Source: Burkholderia sp. Nafp2/4-1b (GTDB lineage Bacteria > Pseudomonadota > Gammaproteobacteria > Burkholderiales > Burkholderiaceae). Taken from it: a stretch of 64,000 bases of DNA. Shown here piece by piece: positions 25,754 through 35,173 of the stretch. The position numbers and the translations under genes are program-made. Position 1 is the stretch's first letter. Every line of letters starts with the position of its first letter. Below the pieces are notes generated by a model. It was not told where the DNA came from, ran no database searches, and saw nothing but the letters and a program-made list of their open reading frames with translations. The stretch lies in contig NZ_ML058606.1 in assembly GCF_003635165.1 (NCBI RefSeq), positions 186,001 to 250,000 on the forward strand, written 5' to 3'.

Positions 25754-28378
25754 ATGAAAGCTGCCGAAATCCGCGAGAAATTCCTCAAATTCTTCGAATC
25801 GAAGGGCCACACGATCGTCCGCTCGTCGAGCCTCGTGCCCGGTAACGACCCCACGCTGATGTTCACGAACTCGGGCATGGTCCAGTTCAAGGACGTGTTC
25901 CTCGGCACGGACCCGCGTCCGTACACGCGCGCCACGACGGCGCAGCGCAGCGTGCGCGCGGGCGGCAAGCACAACGACCTCGAGAACGTCGGCTACACGG
26001 CGCGCCACCACACGTTCTTCGAGATGCTCGGCAATTTCTCGTTCGGCGACTACTTCAAGCACGACGCGATCCGCTTCGCGTGGGAGCTGCTGACGACCGT
26101 CTACCAGCTGCCGAAGGAAAAGCTGTGGGTGACTGTCTACCAGGAAGACGACGAAGCCTACGACATCTGGGCGAAGGAAGTCGGCGTGCCGACCGAGCGG
26201 ATCATCCGGATCGGCGACAACAAGGGCGCGCGCTATGCGTCGGACAACTTCTGGACGATGGGCGACACCGGCCCGTGCGGCCCGTGTACCGAAATCTTCT
26301 ACGACCACGGCCCGGACGTGTGGGGCGGGCCGCCGGGGTCGCCTGAAGAAGACGGCGACCGCTACATCGAGATCTGGAACCTCGTGTTCATGCAGTTCAA
26401 CCGCGACGCGCAGGGCAACATGACGCGCCTGCCGAAGCAGTCGGTCGACACCGGCATGGGCCTCGAGCGTCTCGCCGCGGTGCTGCAGCACGTGCACAGC
26501 AACTACGAGATCGACCTGTTCCAGAACCTGATCAAGGCCGCCGCGCGCGTGACCGAGATCAGCGACCTCACGAACAATTCGCTGAAGGTGATCGCCGATC
26601 ACATCCGCGCGTGCTCGTTCCTGATCGTCGACGGCGTGATTCCCGGTAACGAAGGCCGCGGCTACGTGCTGCGCCGGATCGTGCGCCGCGCAATCCGCCA
26701 CGGCTACAAGCTCGGCCGCAAGGGTTCGTTCTTCCACAAGCTGGTGGCCGACCTCGTCGCCGAGATGGGCGCAGCCTACCCGGAGCTGAAGGAAGCCGAA
26801 CAGCGCGTGACCGATGTGCTGCGCCAGGAAGAAGAACGCTTCTTCGAGACGATCGAGCACGGGATGTCGATCCTCGAAGCGGCGCTCGCCGACGTCGAAG
26901 CGAAGGGCGGCAAGGTGCTCGACGGCGAACTCGCGTTCAAGCTGCACGACACCTACGGCTTCCCGCTGGATCTGACGGCCGACGTGTGCCGCGAGCGCGG
27001 GATGACGGTCGACGAGCCGGCATTCGACGACGCGATGGCGCGCCAGCGCGAGCAGGCGCGCGCGGCCGGCAAGTTCAAGGCCGCGCAGGGCCTCGAATAC
27101 ACGGGCGCGAAAACCACGTTCCACGGCTACGAGGAAATCGCGTTCGACGACGCGAAGGTCGTCGCGCTGTACGTCGACGGTTCGGCCGTCAACGAAGTGA
27201 AGGTCGGCCAGGATGCGGTCGTCGTGCTCGACCACACGCCGTTCTACGCGGAATCGGGCGGCCAGGTCGGCGACCAGGGCGTGCTCGCGAACGCCGCGAC
27301 GCGCTTCGCGGTGGCCGACACGCTGAAGGTGCAGGCCGACGTGATCGGCCATCACGGCACGCTGGAGCAGGGCACGCTGAAGATCGGCGACGTGCTGCGT
27401 GCGGAAATCGATGCGCATCGTCGCGCGCGCACGCAGCGCAACCACTCGGCCACCCACCTGATGCACAAGGCGCTGCGTGAAGTGCTCGGCGCGCACGTGC
27501 AGCAGAAGGGTTCGCTCGTCGACGCGGAGAAGACCCGTTTCGACTTCGCGCACAACGCACCGATGACCGACGACGAAATCCGTCGCGTCGAGCAGATCGT
27601 CAACAACGAAATTCTGGCCAACGCGCCGGGCATCGTGCGCGTGATGCCGTACGACGAAGCGGTGAAGGGCGGCGCGATGGCGCTGTTCGGCGAGAAGTAC
27701 GGCGACGAAGTGCGCGTGCTCGACCTCGGCTTCTCGCGCGAGCTGTGCGGCGGTACGCACGTGCATCGCACCGGCGACATCGGCCTGTTCAAGATCGTCG
27801 TCGAAGGCGGCGTCGCGGCCGGCATCCGCCGGGTCGAGGCGATCACCGGCGACAACGCGGTGCGCTACGTGCAGGAGCTCGACGCACGCGTGAACGAAGC
27901 AGCCGCTGCGCTGAAGGCGCAGCCGTCGGAGCTTACGCAGCGGATCGCGCAGGTGCAGGAGCAGGTGAAGTCGCTCGAGAAGGAACTGGGCGCCCTGAAG
28001 TCGAAACTCGCCTCGAGCCAGGGCGACGAGCTCGCGCAGCAGGCCATCGAAATCGGCGGCGTGTACGTGCTGGCCGCGACGCTCGACGGTGCGGACGCGA
28101 AGACGCTGCGCGAAACGGTCGACAAGCTGAAGGACAAGCTGAAGAACGCGGCGATCGTGCTGGCGGCCGTCGAAGGCGGCAAGGTCAGCCTGATCGCCGG
28201 CGTGACGCCGGATGCGAGCAAGAAGGTCAAGGCCGGCGAACTCGTGAACTTCGTCGCGCAGCAGGTCGGCGGCAAGGGCGGCGGCCGTCCGGACATGGCA
28301 CAGGCAGGCGGTACGGAACCGGCGAACCTGCCGGGCGCGCTCGCTGGCGTCAAGGGCTGGGTCGAAGAGCGTCTTTGA
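25754..28378 (+). CDS. alaS: Alanyl-tRNA synthetase
   Basis: An 874-residue class II synthetase charging tRNA-Ala. The N-terminal aminoacylation domain begins [17 protein letters not shown] with [20 protein letters not shown] and the motif [19 protein letters not shown]. The editing domain carries the zinc ligands NHSATHLMH (about 563-570) and CGGTH (about 665-669), which remove mischarged Ser and Gly. A coiled-coil and DHHA1 region form the C-terminus. Length is standard. A terminator follows the stop. Confidence 0.98.
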   Translation: MKAAEIREKFLKFFESKGHTIVRSSSLVPGNDPTLMFTNSGMVQFKDVFLGTDPRPYTRATTAQRSVRAGGKHNDLENVGYTARHHTFFEMLGNFSFGDYFKHDAIRFAWELLTTVYQLPKEKLWVTVYQEDDEAYDIWAKEVGVPTERIIRIGDNKGARYASDNFWTMGDTGPCGPCTEIFYDHGPDVWGGPPGSPEEDGDRYIEIWNLVFMQFNRDAQGNMTRLPKQSVDTGMGLERLAAVLQHVHSNYEIDLFQNLIKAAARVTEISDLTNNSLKVIADHIRACSFLIVDGVIPGNEGRGYVLRRIVRRAIRHGYKLGRKGSFFHKLVADLVAEMGAAYPELKEAEQRVTDVLRQEEERFFETIEHGMSILEAALADVEAKGGKVLDGELAFKLHDTYGFPLDLTADVCRERGMTVDEPAFDDAMARQREQARAAGKFKAAQGLEYTGAKTTFHGYEEIAFDDAKVVALYVDGSAVNEVKVGQDAVVVLDHTPFYAESGGQVGDQGVLANAATRFAVADTLKVQADVIGHHGTLEQGTLKIGDVLRAEIDAHRRARTQRNHSATHLMHKALREVLGAHVQQKGSLVDAEKTRFDFAHNAPMTDDEIRRVEQIVNNEILANAPGIVRVMPYDEAVKGGAMALFGEKYGDEVRVLDLGFSRELCGGTHVHRTGDIGLFKIVVEGGVAAGIRRVEAITGDNAVRYVQELDARVNEAAAALKAQPSELTQRIAQVQEQVKSLEKELGALKSKLASSQGDELAQQAIEIGGVYVLAATLDGADAKTLRETVDKLKDKLKNAAIVLAAVEGGKVSLIAGVTPDASKKVKAGELVNFVAQQVGGKGGGRPDMAQAGGTEPANLPGALAGVKGWVEERL

Positions 28379-28431
28379 TCGTCACGGTTGATGAGGTGCG
28401 GTCGCGCTGAGCGGATCGCATCTCATGTAAA

Positions 28432-28474
28432 AAACGACCCGATCGGCGGTGGCCGGTCGGGTCGTTTCGTTTTT
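28432..28474 (+). terminator. alaS terminator
   Basis: AAACGACCCGA (28432-28442) pairs with TCGGGTCGTTT (28457-28467), with an inner GGC/GCC pairing, followed by CGTTTTT. This intrinsic terminator ends alaS. Confidence 0.85.
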
Positions 28475-28553
28475 GCGGGCGTGAATGGCGGATCGGCGCC
28501 GGCGGCCTCCCGGGGCTGTCGACTCAGGCCGACTCAAGCCGTCTCAGGGTCAC

Positions 28554-29471
28554 TCAGGCCGACACGGGCACCGCCACGGCCTTCGCCGCAGCGCCCGATT
28601 TCTCCGCCGCCTCGCCAAGCGCTTCACGCAGCGCGGCAAGCGCCGCCGACGCGTAACCGTGCCGCCACGCGAGCAGCGTGTCGATTCCTTCGAGTTCGGC
28701 GATCGTGTGGGCCGCGACGTTGCCTGTTTCCGGCTGCAGGTCGAGCACCGACCTCGGTGCGACCGCGATGCCGGCGCCCGCCGCGACGCACGCGACGATC
28801 GCGTGATACGAGCCGAGCTCGAGCACGCGCGCGGGTTTCATCCCGTACGCCGCATACCATTGCTCGACGTACTTCCGGTACGTACAGCCACGCTCGAACG
28901 CGATCAGCGTCGGCAGGATCACGTCGCGCGGCGTGCGCACCGGCGGATGGCCGCGCGGGGTCAGCAGCACCAGCTCCTCGCGGTAGATCGGCACCGTCTC
29001 GAACGTGTCGGGCAGCGTGTCCGGCGCGGGCGGGCGCGCGAACAGCGCCGCGTCGATCTCGAAGTCGCGCACCTTGTCGATCAGCCAGCCGGTCGTGCCG
29101 GTCACGAGCTCCAGCGACACGTCGGGCCACGCATGGTGATAGCGCGCGAGCACGGTCGGCAGCCGGCTCGCGGCCGTGCTTTCCATCGTGCCGAGCCGCA
29201 GCCGCCCGCGCGGTGTGTCCTCGCGCACCGCATCGCGCGCCTCGTCGGCAAGCGCGAGCAGCCGCTCCGCGTACGGCAGGAGCGTGTGCCCGGCCGGCGT
29301 CAGCACGAGCCGACGGCCGTCGCGCACGAACAGCGCCGCGCCGAGTTCCTCCTCGAGCTGCTTGATGCGCGTCGTCACGTTCGACTGCACGCGATTGAGC
29401 TTCGCCGCCGCGCGCGTCACGCCGTTTTCGCGCACGACGGCCCGGAAAATCGCCAGCGCCGCCAGATCCAT
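28554..29471 (-). CDS. LysR-type transcriptional regulator
   Basis: A 305-residue LysR regulator. The helix-turn-helix lies at about residues 3-60 (GVTRAAAKLNRVQSNVTTRIKQLEE), a pattern seen in regulators near YbfB-type transporters. The start MDLAALAIF is chosen because a GGAGAGA ribosome site sits about eight bases upstream; an in-frame upstream ATG is less likely. It is divergent from the MFS transporter, 122 bases away, and probably controls it. Confidence 0.92.
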   Translation of the reverse strand: MDLAALAIFRAVVRENGVTRAAAKLNRVQSNVTTRIKQLEEELGAALFVRDGRRLVLTPAGHTLLPYAERLLALADEARDAVREDTPRGRLRLGTMESTAASRLPTVLARYHHAWPDVSLELVTGTTGWLIDKVRDFEIDAALFARPPAPDTLPDTFETVPIYREELVLLTPRGHPPVRTPRDVILPTLIAFERGCTYRKYVEQWYAAYGMKPARVLELGSYHAIVACVAAGAGIAVAPRSVLDLQPETGNVAAHTIAELEGIDTLLAWRHGYASAALAALREALGEAAEKSGAAAKAVAVPVSA

Positions 29472-29593
29472 GATTCTCTCCGGGAGATAAGTGGATTCTT
29501 GATTATTCATTTTTTGAGAATATTCAGTCAAGCTACGATACAAACATTCCGAATCGTTCCGGCCCGCGCGTACCGCGCGCGGCCCATACCGCC

Positions 29594-30985
29594 ATGTCCC
29601 GTTCCGATGCTCCGGGCGCCGTCGCCGGCGCCCGCTTGTCCGATGACACCGATCGCCACGCCCGCGCGGCCGCGCTCGCCTGCATGATCGGGCTGGCGGT
29701 CGCGCTCGGCGTCGGCCGCTTCGCGTTCACGCCGCTGCTGCCGCTGATGCTCGCCGACGGCTCGATCGGCCTGAAGGCCGGCAGCTGGCTCGCTTCCGCG
29801 AACTACGCCGGCTATTTCGTCGGCGCGGTGAGCTGCGCGGCGGTGCGCGTCGCGCCCGCGCGGATGGTGCGCTTCGGGCTGGCCGCCACCGTGCTGCTGA
29901 CCGCCGCGATGGGCGTCGGCCATCTGCTGTCCGTGTGGCTTGTGGTGCGCTTCGTCGCGGGGGTCGTCAGCGCATGGACGTTCGTGTTCGTGTCGCAATG
30001 GGGGCTGCGGCGCCTCACCGAGCTGCACGCGCCCGAGTGGAGCGGGGTGATCTACGCGGGGCCCGGTGTCGGCATCGTGCTGACGGGGCTGATCGGGAGC
30101 GCGCTGGCCGGCCATCGCGCGGCGCCCGGCTGGCTCGGCTTCGCGACGTTGTCGGCGGTGCTGTCGGTCGCGATCTGGCGCACATTCGGCGGCGCGCCGG
30201 CATCGGCATCGCCTCCGGCACGGGCCCCGGCATCAGCATCAGCATCAGCATCAGCACCGGCACCGGCACCGGCACCGGCATCAGCCCCAGCCCCAGCCCC
30301 AGCCCCAGCCCCAACCCCAACCCCAACCCCAACCCCAGCCGCCGCGTCGACGACCGCACCGTCCCGGCATACGGCGACTGCCGTGCCCGCGGCTTCGCAC
30401 GACACCCGCCACCATCGCGCCGATGCCGCGTGGCTCGTCGTGCTGTACGGGATGCCGGGGTTCGGCTACATCATCACCGCGACGTTCCTGCCGGTGATCG
30501 CGCGCGCCGCGCTGCCGACCGGCTCGCCGTGGCCGGACCTGTTCTGGCCGATGTTCGGTGCGGCGCTGATCGTCGGCGCGATCGGCGCGTCGCGTCTGCC
30601 GGGCCGCTGGGACAACCGGCTGCTGCTCGCGGCCGGCTGCGCGACGCAGGCGCTCGGGATCGCGGCGGGGATCGTCTGGCCGAACGCGGCCGGTTTCTCG
30701 GCCGGCAGCGCGCTGCTCGGCCTGCCGTTCACGGCGATCACGCTGTTTGCGATGCGCGAGGCGCGCCGGCTGCATGGCGAGCGGGCAGCAGGATTGATGG
30801 GCTATGCGACCGCGTCGTACGGGGTCGGGCAGATTCTGGGCCCGCTCGTCGCGGCGCCGCTGACCGCGCGCTTCGGGTCGTTCTCGCCGGCGTTGTGGGT
30901 CGCGGCGGGCGCCTTGCTCGTCGGGGCCGCCGGCTTCGCGGCGACCGCCGCACGCGGGCGCACGGCACCCCGCACGCAACCCTGA
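29594..30985 (+). CDS. YbfB/YjiJ family MFS transporter
   Basis: A 463-residue twelve-helix major facilitator of the YbfB type: GLAVALGVGRFAFTPLLPLM opens the first helix, and ASANYAGYFVG is the second-helix motif. Between the two six-helix halves is a long cytoplasmic loop (about residues 200-270) made of Ala-Ser, Ala-Pro and Thr-Pro repeats encoded by hexanucleotide repeats. Family members are putative sugar or aromatic exporters and the substrate is unknown. It is divergent from the LysR gene. Confidence 0.88.
   Translation: MSRSDAPGAVAGARLSDDTDRHARAAALACMIGLAVALGVGRFAFTPLLPLMLADGSIGLKAGSWLASANYAGYFVGAVSCAAVRVAPARMVRFGLAATVLLTAAMGVGHLLSVWLVVRFVAGVVSAWTFVFVSQWGLRRLTELHAPEWSGVIYAGPGVGIVLTGLIGSALAGHRAAPGWLGFATLSAVLSVAIWRTFGGAPASASPPARAPASASASASAPAPAPAPASAPAPAPAPAPTPTPTPTPAAASTTAPSRHTATAVPAASHDTRHHRADAAWLVVLYGMPGFGYIITATFLPVIARAALPTGSPWPDLFWPMFGAALIVGAIGASRLPGRWDNRLLLAAGCATQALGIAAGIVWPNAAGFSAGSALLGLPFTAITLFAMREARRLHGERAAGLMGYATASYGVGQILGPLVAAPLTARFGSFSPALWVAAGALLVGAAGFAATAARGRTAPRTQP
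30230..30337 (+). repeat. Hexanucleotide repeat tract in the MFS gene
   Basis: Four GCATCA units, four GCACCG units, one GCATCA, five GCCCCA units and four ACCCCA units run in frame and encode (AS)4 (AP)4 AS (AP)5 (TP)4. Since the unit is six bases, unit loss or gain would change loop length but not the frame. Confidence 0.9.
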
Positions 30986-31107
30986 CATCAGCGGGGCCGG
31001 ATCGTCTGCGGCGCGGGCAAACTCGCTAGAATGAAGCCTTTCCCGCGCCGAGCGGGCGCGCGACGCGGCCAGCCGGCCGGTGCCGGGCGCCCGCCAGATC
31101 CTCATCG

Positions 31108-31644
31108 ATGACCACCGCCGACTACCGTTTTTGCCCGCGCTGCGCGCGTCCGCTGACCGAGCGCGCCGATCCCGAACACGAGGGCGGCCGCGTCCGCCAG
31201 GCCTGCCCGGACGACGCGTGCGGCTACGTGCACTGGAACAACCCGCTGCCGGTGGTGGCCGCGATCGTCGAGCTCGACGGCAAGATCCTGCTCGCGCGCA
31301 ACGCGGCCTGGCCGGAAGGGATGTTCGCGCTGATCACCGGCTTCCTCGAGAACGGCGAGACGCCCGAGGACGGCATCGCGCGCGAGGTGTTCGAGGAAAC
31401 CGCGCTGAAGGCCGAGCAGGTCACGCTCGTCGGCGTCTATGAATTCATGCGCAAGAACGAGCTGATCATCGCGTATCACGTGCGTGCGTCGGGCACCGTC
31501 GCGCTGTCGCCGGAACTGCTCGAATACCGGCTCGTCGATCCGCCGCTGCTGCGCCCGTGGCGTGCCGGCACGGGCGTCGCGCTCGCCGACTGGATGCGCG
31601 CGCGCGGCCTCGATTTCGAATTCGTCGACCGGCCGGGGCAGTGA
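31108..31644 (+). CDS. NUDIX hydrolase with zinc ribbon
   Basis: A 178-residue protein with an N-terminal zinc ribbon (FCPRCARP and QACPDDACGY, four cysteines at about 9, 12, 33 and 38) followed by a NUDIX domain. The Nudix box reads ENGETPEDGIAREVFEETAL, with GFLENGE before it. The layout resembles NADH pyrophosphatase-type and related NUDIX proteins with a shortened N-terminus, but the substrate is unknown. It precedes the thioesterase gene by about 170 bases. Confidence 0.88.
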   Translation: MTTADYRFCPRCARPLTERADPEHEGGRVRQACPDDACGYVHWNNPLPVVAAIVELDGKILLARNAAWPEGMFALITGFLENGETPEDGIAREVFEETALKAEQVTLVGVYEFMRKNELIIAYHVRASGTVALSPELLEYRLVDPPLLRPWRAGTGVALADWMRARGLDFEFVDRPGQ

Positions 31645-31813
31645 CGGGCCGCGCCGCTTCCCGCATGTCATTCGCCGCGCCGCCCACGGTCGCGACGCGG
31701 CCGTGCGCCGTTCGCCGGCGTGCCGTCCGGTACGGCGGCCGCGCAGCGTGCGGTTCGTCTGCTTCGCCCTCTACGTCCTCGACGTCCTTTTCGTCCTCCT
31801 GACCGCCATCGCC

Positions 31814-32251
31814 ATGTCCGACAAGCCGCAGCCGCGTACGCGCGACGCCTATCGCCACTTCCTGCCGATCACGACCCGCTGGATGGACAACGACGTCTAC
31901 GGGCACGTGAACAACGTCGTCTATTACAGCTACTTCGACACCGTCGTGAACGAGTACCTGATCCGCGCGGGCGTGCTGGACGTCGAGCACGGGCAGACGA
32001 TCGGCCTCGTGGTGGAGACGCAGTGCAACTACTTCGCGCCGCTCGTGTTCCCGCAGTCGGTCGATGCGGGGCTGCGCGTCGCGAAGCTCGGCACGTCGAG
32101 CGTGCGCTACGAGATCGGGCTGTTCGCGGCCGGAGAAGTCACACCTGCCGCGCAGGGCCATTTCGTTCACGTGTACGTCGATCGCGGCACGCGTCGTCCG
32201 GTGCCGCTGCCGGATGCGCTGCGCGCGGCGCTCGAGCCGCTCGCCGGCTGA
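31814..32251 (+). CDS. Hot-dog fold acyl-CoA thioesterase (4HBT type)
   Basis: A 145-residue single-domain hot-dog thioesterase. The signature TRWMDNDVYGHVNNVVYYSYFDT matches the 4-hydroxybenzoyl-CoA/YbgC type, with the catalytic Asp in WMDNDVYGHVNN. It hydrolyses a short acyl-CoA or aryl-CoA, which one is unknown. It lies 12 bases upstream of livH, so it is probably in the same operon as the branched-chain-type ABC transporter and may act on products of its cargo. Confidence 0.88.
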   Translation: MSDKPQPRTRDAYRHFLPITTRWMDNDVYGHVNNVVYYSYFDTVVNEYLIRAGVLDVEHGQTIGLVVETQCNYFAPLVFPQSVDAGLRVAKLGTSSVRYEIGLFAAGEVTPAAQGHFVHVYVDRGTRRPVPLPDALRAALEPLAG

Positions 32252-32263
32252 CAGGCCGCGGCG

Positions 32264-33208
32264 GTGGCGGTGCACGCGTTCGCGCTCCAGGCGTTCAACG
32301 GCCTCAGCTACGGGTTGCTGCTGTTCATGCTGTCGGCCGGCCTCACGCTGATCTTCAGCGTGCAGGGCGTGCTTAACTTCGCGCATGCGAGCTTCTACAT
32401 GCTCGGCGCGTATGTGGGCTACAGCATCGCGGCGCGCGCGGGGTTCTGGCCCGCGCTCGTGCTCGCGCCGCTCGCGGTCGGGCTGCTCGGCGCCGGTTGC
32501 GAGCGTGTTCTGCTGCGCCGCGTGCAGGCGCGCGGCGGCCACACGAGCGAGCTGCTGCTGACTTTCGGCCTCGCGTACCTGATCGGCGAGGGCGCGAAAC
32601 TCCTGTGGGGCCTCGCGCCGCTGCCGGCACCGGTGCCGGCGCTGTTCGACGGCGCGCCCGTGACCGTGTTCGGCCTCGCGCTGCCGCGCTACCGGCTCTT
32701 CATGATGACGATGTCCGCGGCGATGCTCGTCGCGCTCGGCGTGCTGCTGCGCGCGTCGCGCATCGGGCTCGTCGTGCGCGCCGCGCTCACGCACCGCGCA
32801 GCGGTCGAAGCGCTCGGCTACGACGTGCCGCGCGTGATGACCGGGCTGTTCGGCGCGGGCACCGCGCTCGCGGCGCTGGCCGGCGTGATCGGCGCGCCGC
32901 TCGCGGTGATCGAACCGGCGCTCGCCGAGACGGTCGGGTCGGTGGTGTTCGCGATCGTCGTGATCGGCGGGCTCGGGTCGCTCGGCGGCGCGTTCGTCGC
33001 GTCGCTCGCGGTCGGCTTCGCACAGACCTTCGCCGCATCGAGCGACACGTCGCTGCGCGATCTCGCGCAATGGGCGGGCGTCGCGCTGCCCGACAGCGTC
33101 GCGGCCGTGTCGGTCGCGCAACTCGCGCCGCTGGTTCCGTACCTGCTGCTCGTCGCGGTACTGGTCGCCCGTCCGCGCGGGCTGTTCGGCGAGCGTGTCG
33201 ATGGCTAG
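32264..33208 (+). CDS. livH: Branched-chain-type ABC permease LivH
   Basis: A 314-residue inner-membrane permease of the LivH type (GTG start at 32264; a GTG at 32270 is also possible). Features are FNGLSYGLLLFMLSAGLTLIFSVQGVLNFAHASFYMLGAY at the N-terminus and the GLGSLGG near residue 240 before the last helices. It forms a heterodimer with LivM. Substrates of this ABC class include branched-chain amino acids, amides and aromatic acids. The last codons overlap the livM start. Confidence 0.9.
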   Translation: MAVHAFALQAFNGLSYGLLLFMLSAGLTLIFSVQGVLNFAHASFYMLGAYVGYSIAARAGFWPALVLAPLAVGLLGAGCERVLLRRVQARGGHTSELLLTFGLAYLIGEGAKLLWGLAPLPAPVPALFDGAPVTVFGLALPRYRLFMMTMSAAMLVALGVLLRASRIGLVVRAALTHRAAVEALGYDVPRVMTGLFGAGTALAALAGVIGAPLAVIEPALAETVGSVVFAIVVIGGLGSLGGAFVASLAVGFAQTFAASSDTSLRDLAQWAGVALPDSVAAVSVAQLAPLVPYLLLVAVLVARPRGLFGERVDG

Positions 33209-34427
33209 CCGCGCGTCGGCCGGCGCGCTGCGCTGGGGGCTGTTCGCCGCGTGCGTCGCGCTGCCGGCATGGCTGTGGCCGCATGGCGCGGTGCTCGGCT
33301 ATCTCGCGCAGACGGCGGCGCTCGTCGTGCTCGCGCTGTCGTACAACCTGCAGCTCGGCACGACCGGGCTGCTGTCTTTCGGCCATGCGGCGTTCGCGGG
33401 CCTCGGCGCGTTCGCCGCCGCACACTGGTTCAATCATCTCGGCGGGCCGCTGCCGCTGTTGCCGCTCGTCGGCGGCGTGGCCGGCGCGGGCTTCGGGTTC
33501 GTCGCCGGCCTGCTCGCGACACGCCGCGCGGGCACCGTGTTCGCGATGATCACGCTCGGTCTCGGCGAATGCGTCGCGGCCGCCGCGTGGAGCGTGCCCG
33601 CGTGGTTCGGCGGTCTCGGCGGCGTGCCGATCGACCGCGCGAGCGGCACGCCGTTGGGCGGCTGGAATTTCGGCGCGCAGACGCAGGCCTACGCGGTGAT
33701 CGCCGCATGGTGCGTCGTGTCGGCGCTGGCGATGCACGCGCTGACGCGCACGCCGCTCGCGCGGCTCGCGAACGCGGTGCGCGACAACCCCGCGCGCGTC
33801 GCCGCGCTCGGCACCGAGCCGCGCCACGTGCGGCTCGCGATGGTCACCTGCGCGTCGTTCTTCGCGGGCATTGCCGGCACGCTGACGCTGATCGACGTCG
33901 AGATCGCGACGCCCGACAGCGTGTCGATGGCGCGTTCGGCGACCGTGCTGATCGCCGCGGTGATCGGCGGCACCGGCACGTTCTTCGGGCCGGCAGCCGG
34001 GGCGGTGGTGCTGACCGCGCTGAGCGTCGTCGTCGCGGGTGTGTCGCGCGCGTGGGCGCTGTATCTCGGCGTGCTGTTCGTCGCGGTCGTCGTCGCTGCG
34101 CCGCGCGGCATCGCCGGCATCGCGCAGACGCTCGCGCACGCGTTGCGCCGCGACGCGCCGTCCGCCGAGCGCTGGTGCGTGCTGTGCGGCGTCGGCGCGT
34201 GCGTGTTCTGGTGCGTCGCGATCGTCTGCGCGGCCGAGCTTGGTTATGCGTGGCGCTTCGCGCATGACGACGGCGCGGGCGTCGCGTTCGGCGCGTGGGC
34301 GATCGACGCCGATGCGCCGGCCGGATGGGTCGTCGCGTGCTCGGCGGCCGGCATCGGCGCGCTGCTGTGGAGCTGGCGCGCGCGGCTCGCGCACCACGGG
34401 CGCGACAAGCACGGAGGCGGACGATGA
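33201..34427 (+). CDS. livM: Branched-chain-type ABC permease LivM
   Basis: A 408-residue permease. The LivM pattern is seen in ALSYNLQLGTTGLLSFGHAAFAGLGA, then RDNPARVAALG and GGTGTFFGPAAGAVVL. The C-terminal 100 residues add further hydrophobic segments (CVLCGVGACVFWCVAIV) beyond the core, a long form of the family. The ATG at 33201 follows the GTG at 33195 closely, either being possible. The stop overlaps livG (ATGA). Confidence 0.9.
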   Translation: MASRASAGALRWGLFAACVALPAWLWPHGAVLGYLAQTAALVVLALSYNLQLGTTGLLSFGHAAFAGLGAFAAAHWFNHLGGPLPLLPLVGGVAGAGFGFVAGLLATRRAGTVFAMITLGLGECVAAAAWSVPAWFGGLGGVPIDRASGTPLGGWNFGAQTQAYAVIAAWCVVSALAMHALTRTPLARLANAVRDNPARVAALGTEPRHVRLAMVTCASFFAGIAGTLTLIDVEIATPDSVSMARSATVLIAAVIGGTGTFFGPAAGAVVLTALSVVVAGVSRAWALYLGVLFVAVVVAAPRGIAGIAQTLAHALRRDAPSAERWCVLCGVGACVFWCVAIVCAAELGYAWRFAHDDGAGVAFGAWAIDADAPAGWVVACSAAGIGALLWSWRARLAHHGRDKHGGGR

Positions 34428-35173
34428 ACGGCAATGCAATCGCGCTCCACGGAATCGTGCAGCGCTTCGGCGCACAAACGGTGCTCGACGGTATCGACCT
34501 GAGCGTGTCGGCCGGCGAGCGCCACGCGCTGATCGGGCCGAACGGCGCGGGCAAGTCGACGCTGTTCGGCGTGATCGCCGGCGCGATGCGGCCGACGCGC
34601 GGGCGCGTCGTGCTGCACGGCGTCGAGCTGCGCGGACGCGGGCCTGTGGTCGCGAGCCGGCTCGGCATCGGCCGCAGTTTCCAGCAGACGAGCGCGTTCG
34701 CGCGACTGAGCGTGTTCGACAACCTGCGTTGCGCGGCGCTGCATGCGCCGGCCGAGCGGCGCCGCTGGTGGAACCGGCTGCGCGAGTCGGCGTCGGTCGA
34801 TCGCGCGGCCGCGCGCGTGCTGCACGACATCGGCCTCGATGCGCGCCGCGACGCACTGGCCGGCGAACTCGGCTATGCGGAACAGCGCGCGCTCGATCTC
34901 GGCATCGCGCTCGCGAGCGGCGCACGCACGCTGTTGCTCGACGAGCCGACGGCCGGCATGAACCGCGACCAGGCGGCGCGGATGATCGCGCTGATCCGCG
35001 CGACGACCCAGGGCCGCACGGTGCTGATGATCGAACACGACATGGATGCGGTGTTCGGTTTCGCCGAGCGCATCACGGTGCTGGTGCGCGGCGCGGTGGT
35101 CGCGACTGGTGCGCCCGACGCGATCCGCGCGGATCCGGCCGTGCGCGCCGCCTATCTCGGCGAGGGCGCATGA
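34424..35173 (+). CDS. livG: Branched-chain-type ABC ATPase LivG
   Basis: A 249-residue ABC ATPase. Walker A is GPNGAGKST (about 38-46), the Q-loop is FQQTSAF, Walker B is LLLDEPTAG and the switch His is in MIEHDMD. The ABC signature is degenerate (LGYAEQR in place of LSGGQ), a known LivG trait. A GGAGG site is before the ATG, which overlaps the livM stop. The stop overlaps livF. Confidence 0.92.
   Translation: MNGNAIALHGIVQRFGAQTVLDGIDLSVSAGERHALIGPNGAGKSTLFGVIAGAMRPTRGRVVLHGVELRGRGPVVASRLGIGRSFQQTSAFARLSVFDNLRCAALHAPAERRRWWNRLRESASVDRAAARVLHDIGLDARRDALAGELGYAEQRALDLGIALASGARTLLLDEPTAGMNRDQAARMIALIRATTQGRTVLMIEHDMDAVFGFAERITVLVRGAVVATGAPDAIRADPAVRAAYLGEGA

Noticed and set aside
25730..27766. 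Long minus-strand frame opposite alaS
   Set aside because: It mirrors alaS codon use and encodes a His/Arg/Val-rich product with no family signature; alaS is certain.
30015..30359. Minus-strand frame encoding Gly-Leu and Met-Pro repeats
   Set aside because: It is the reverse reading of the hexamer tract in the MFS gene, so the repeats follow from the DNA repeats.
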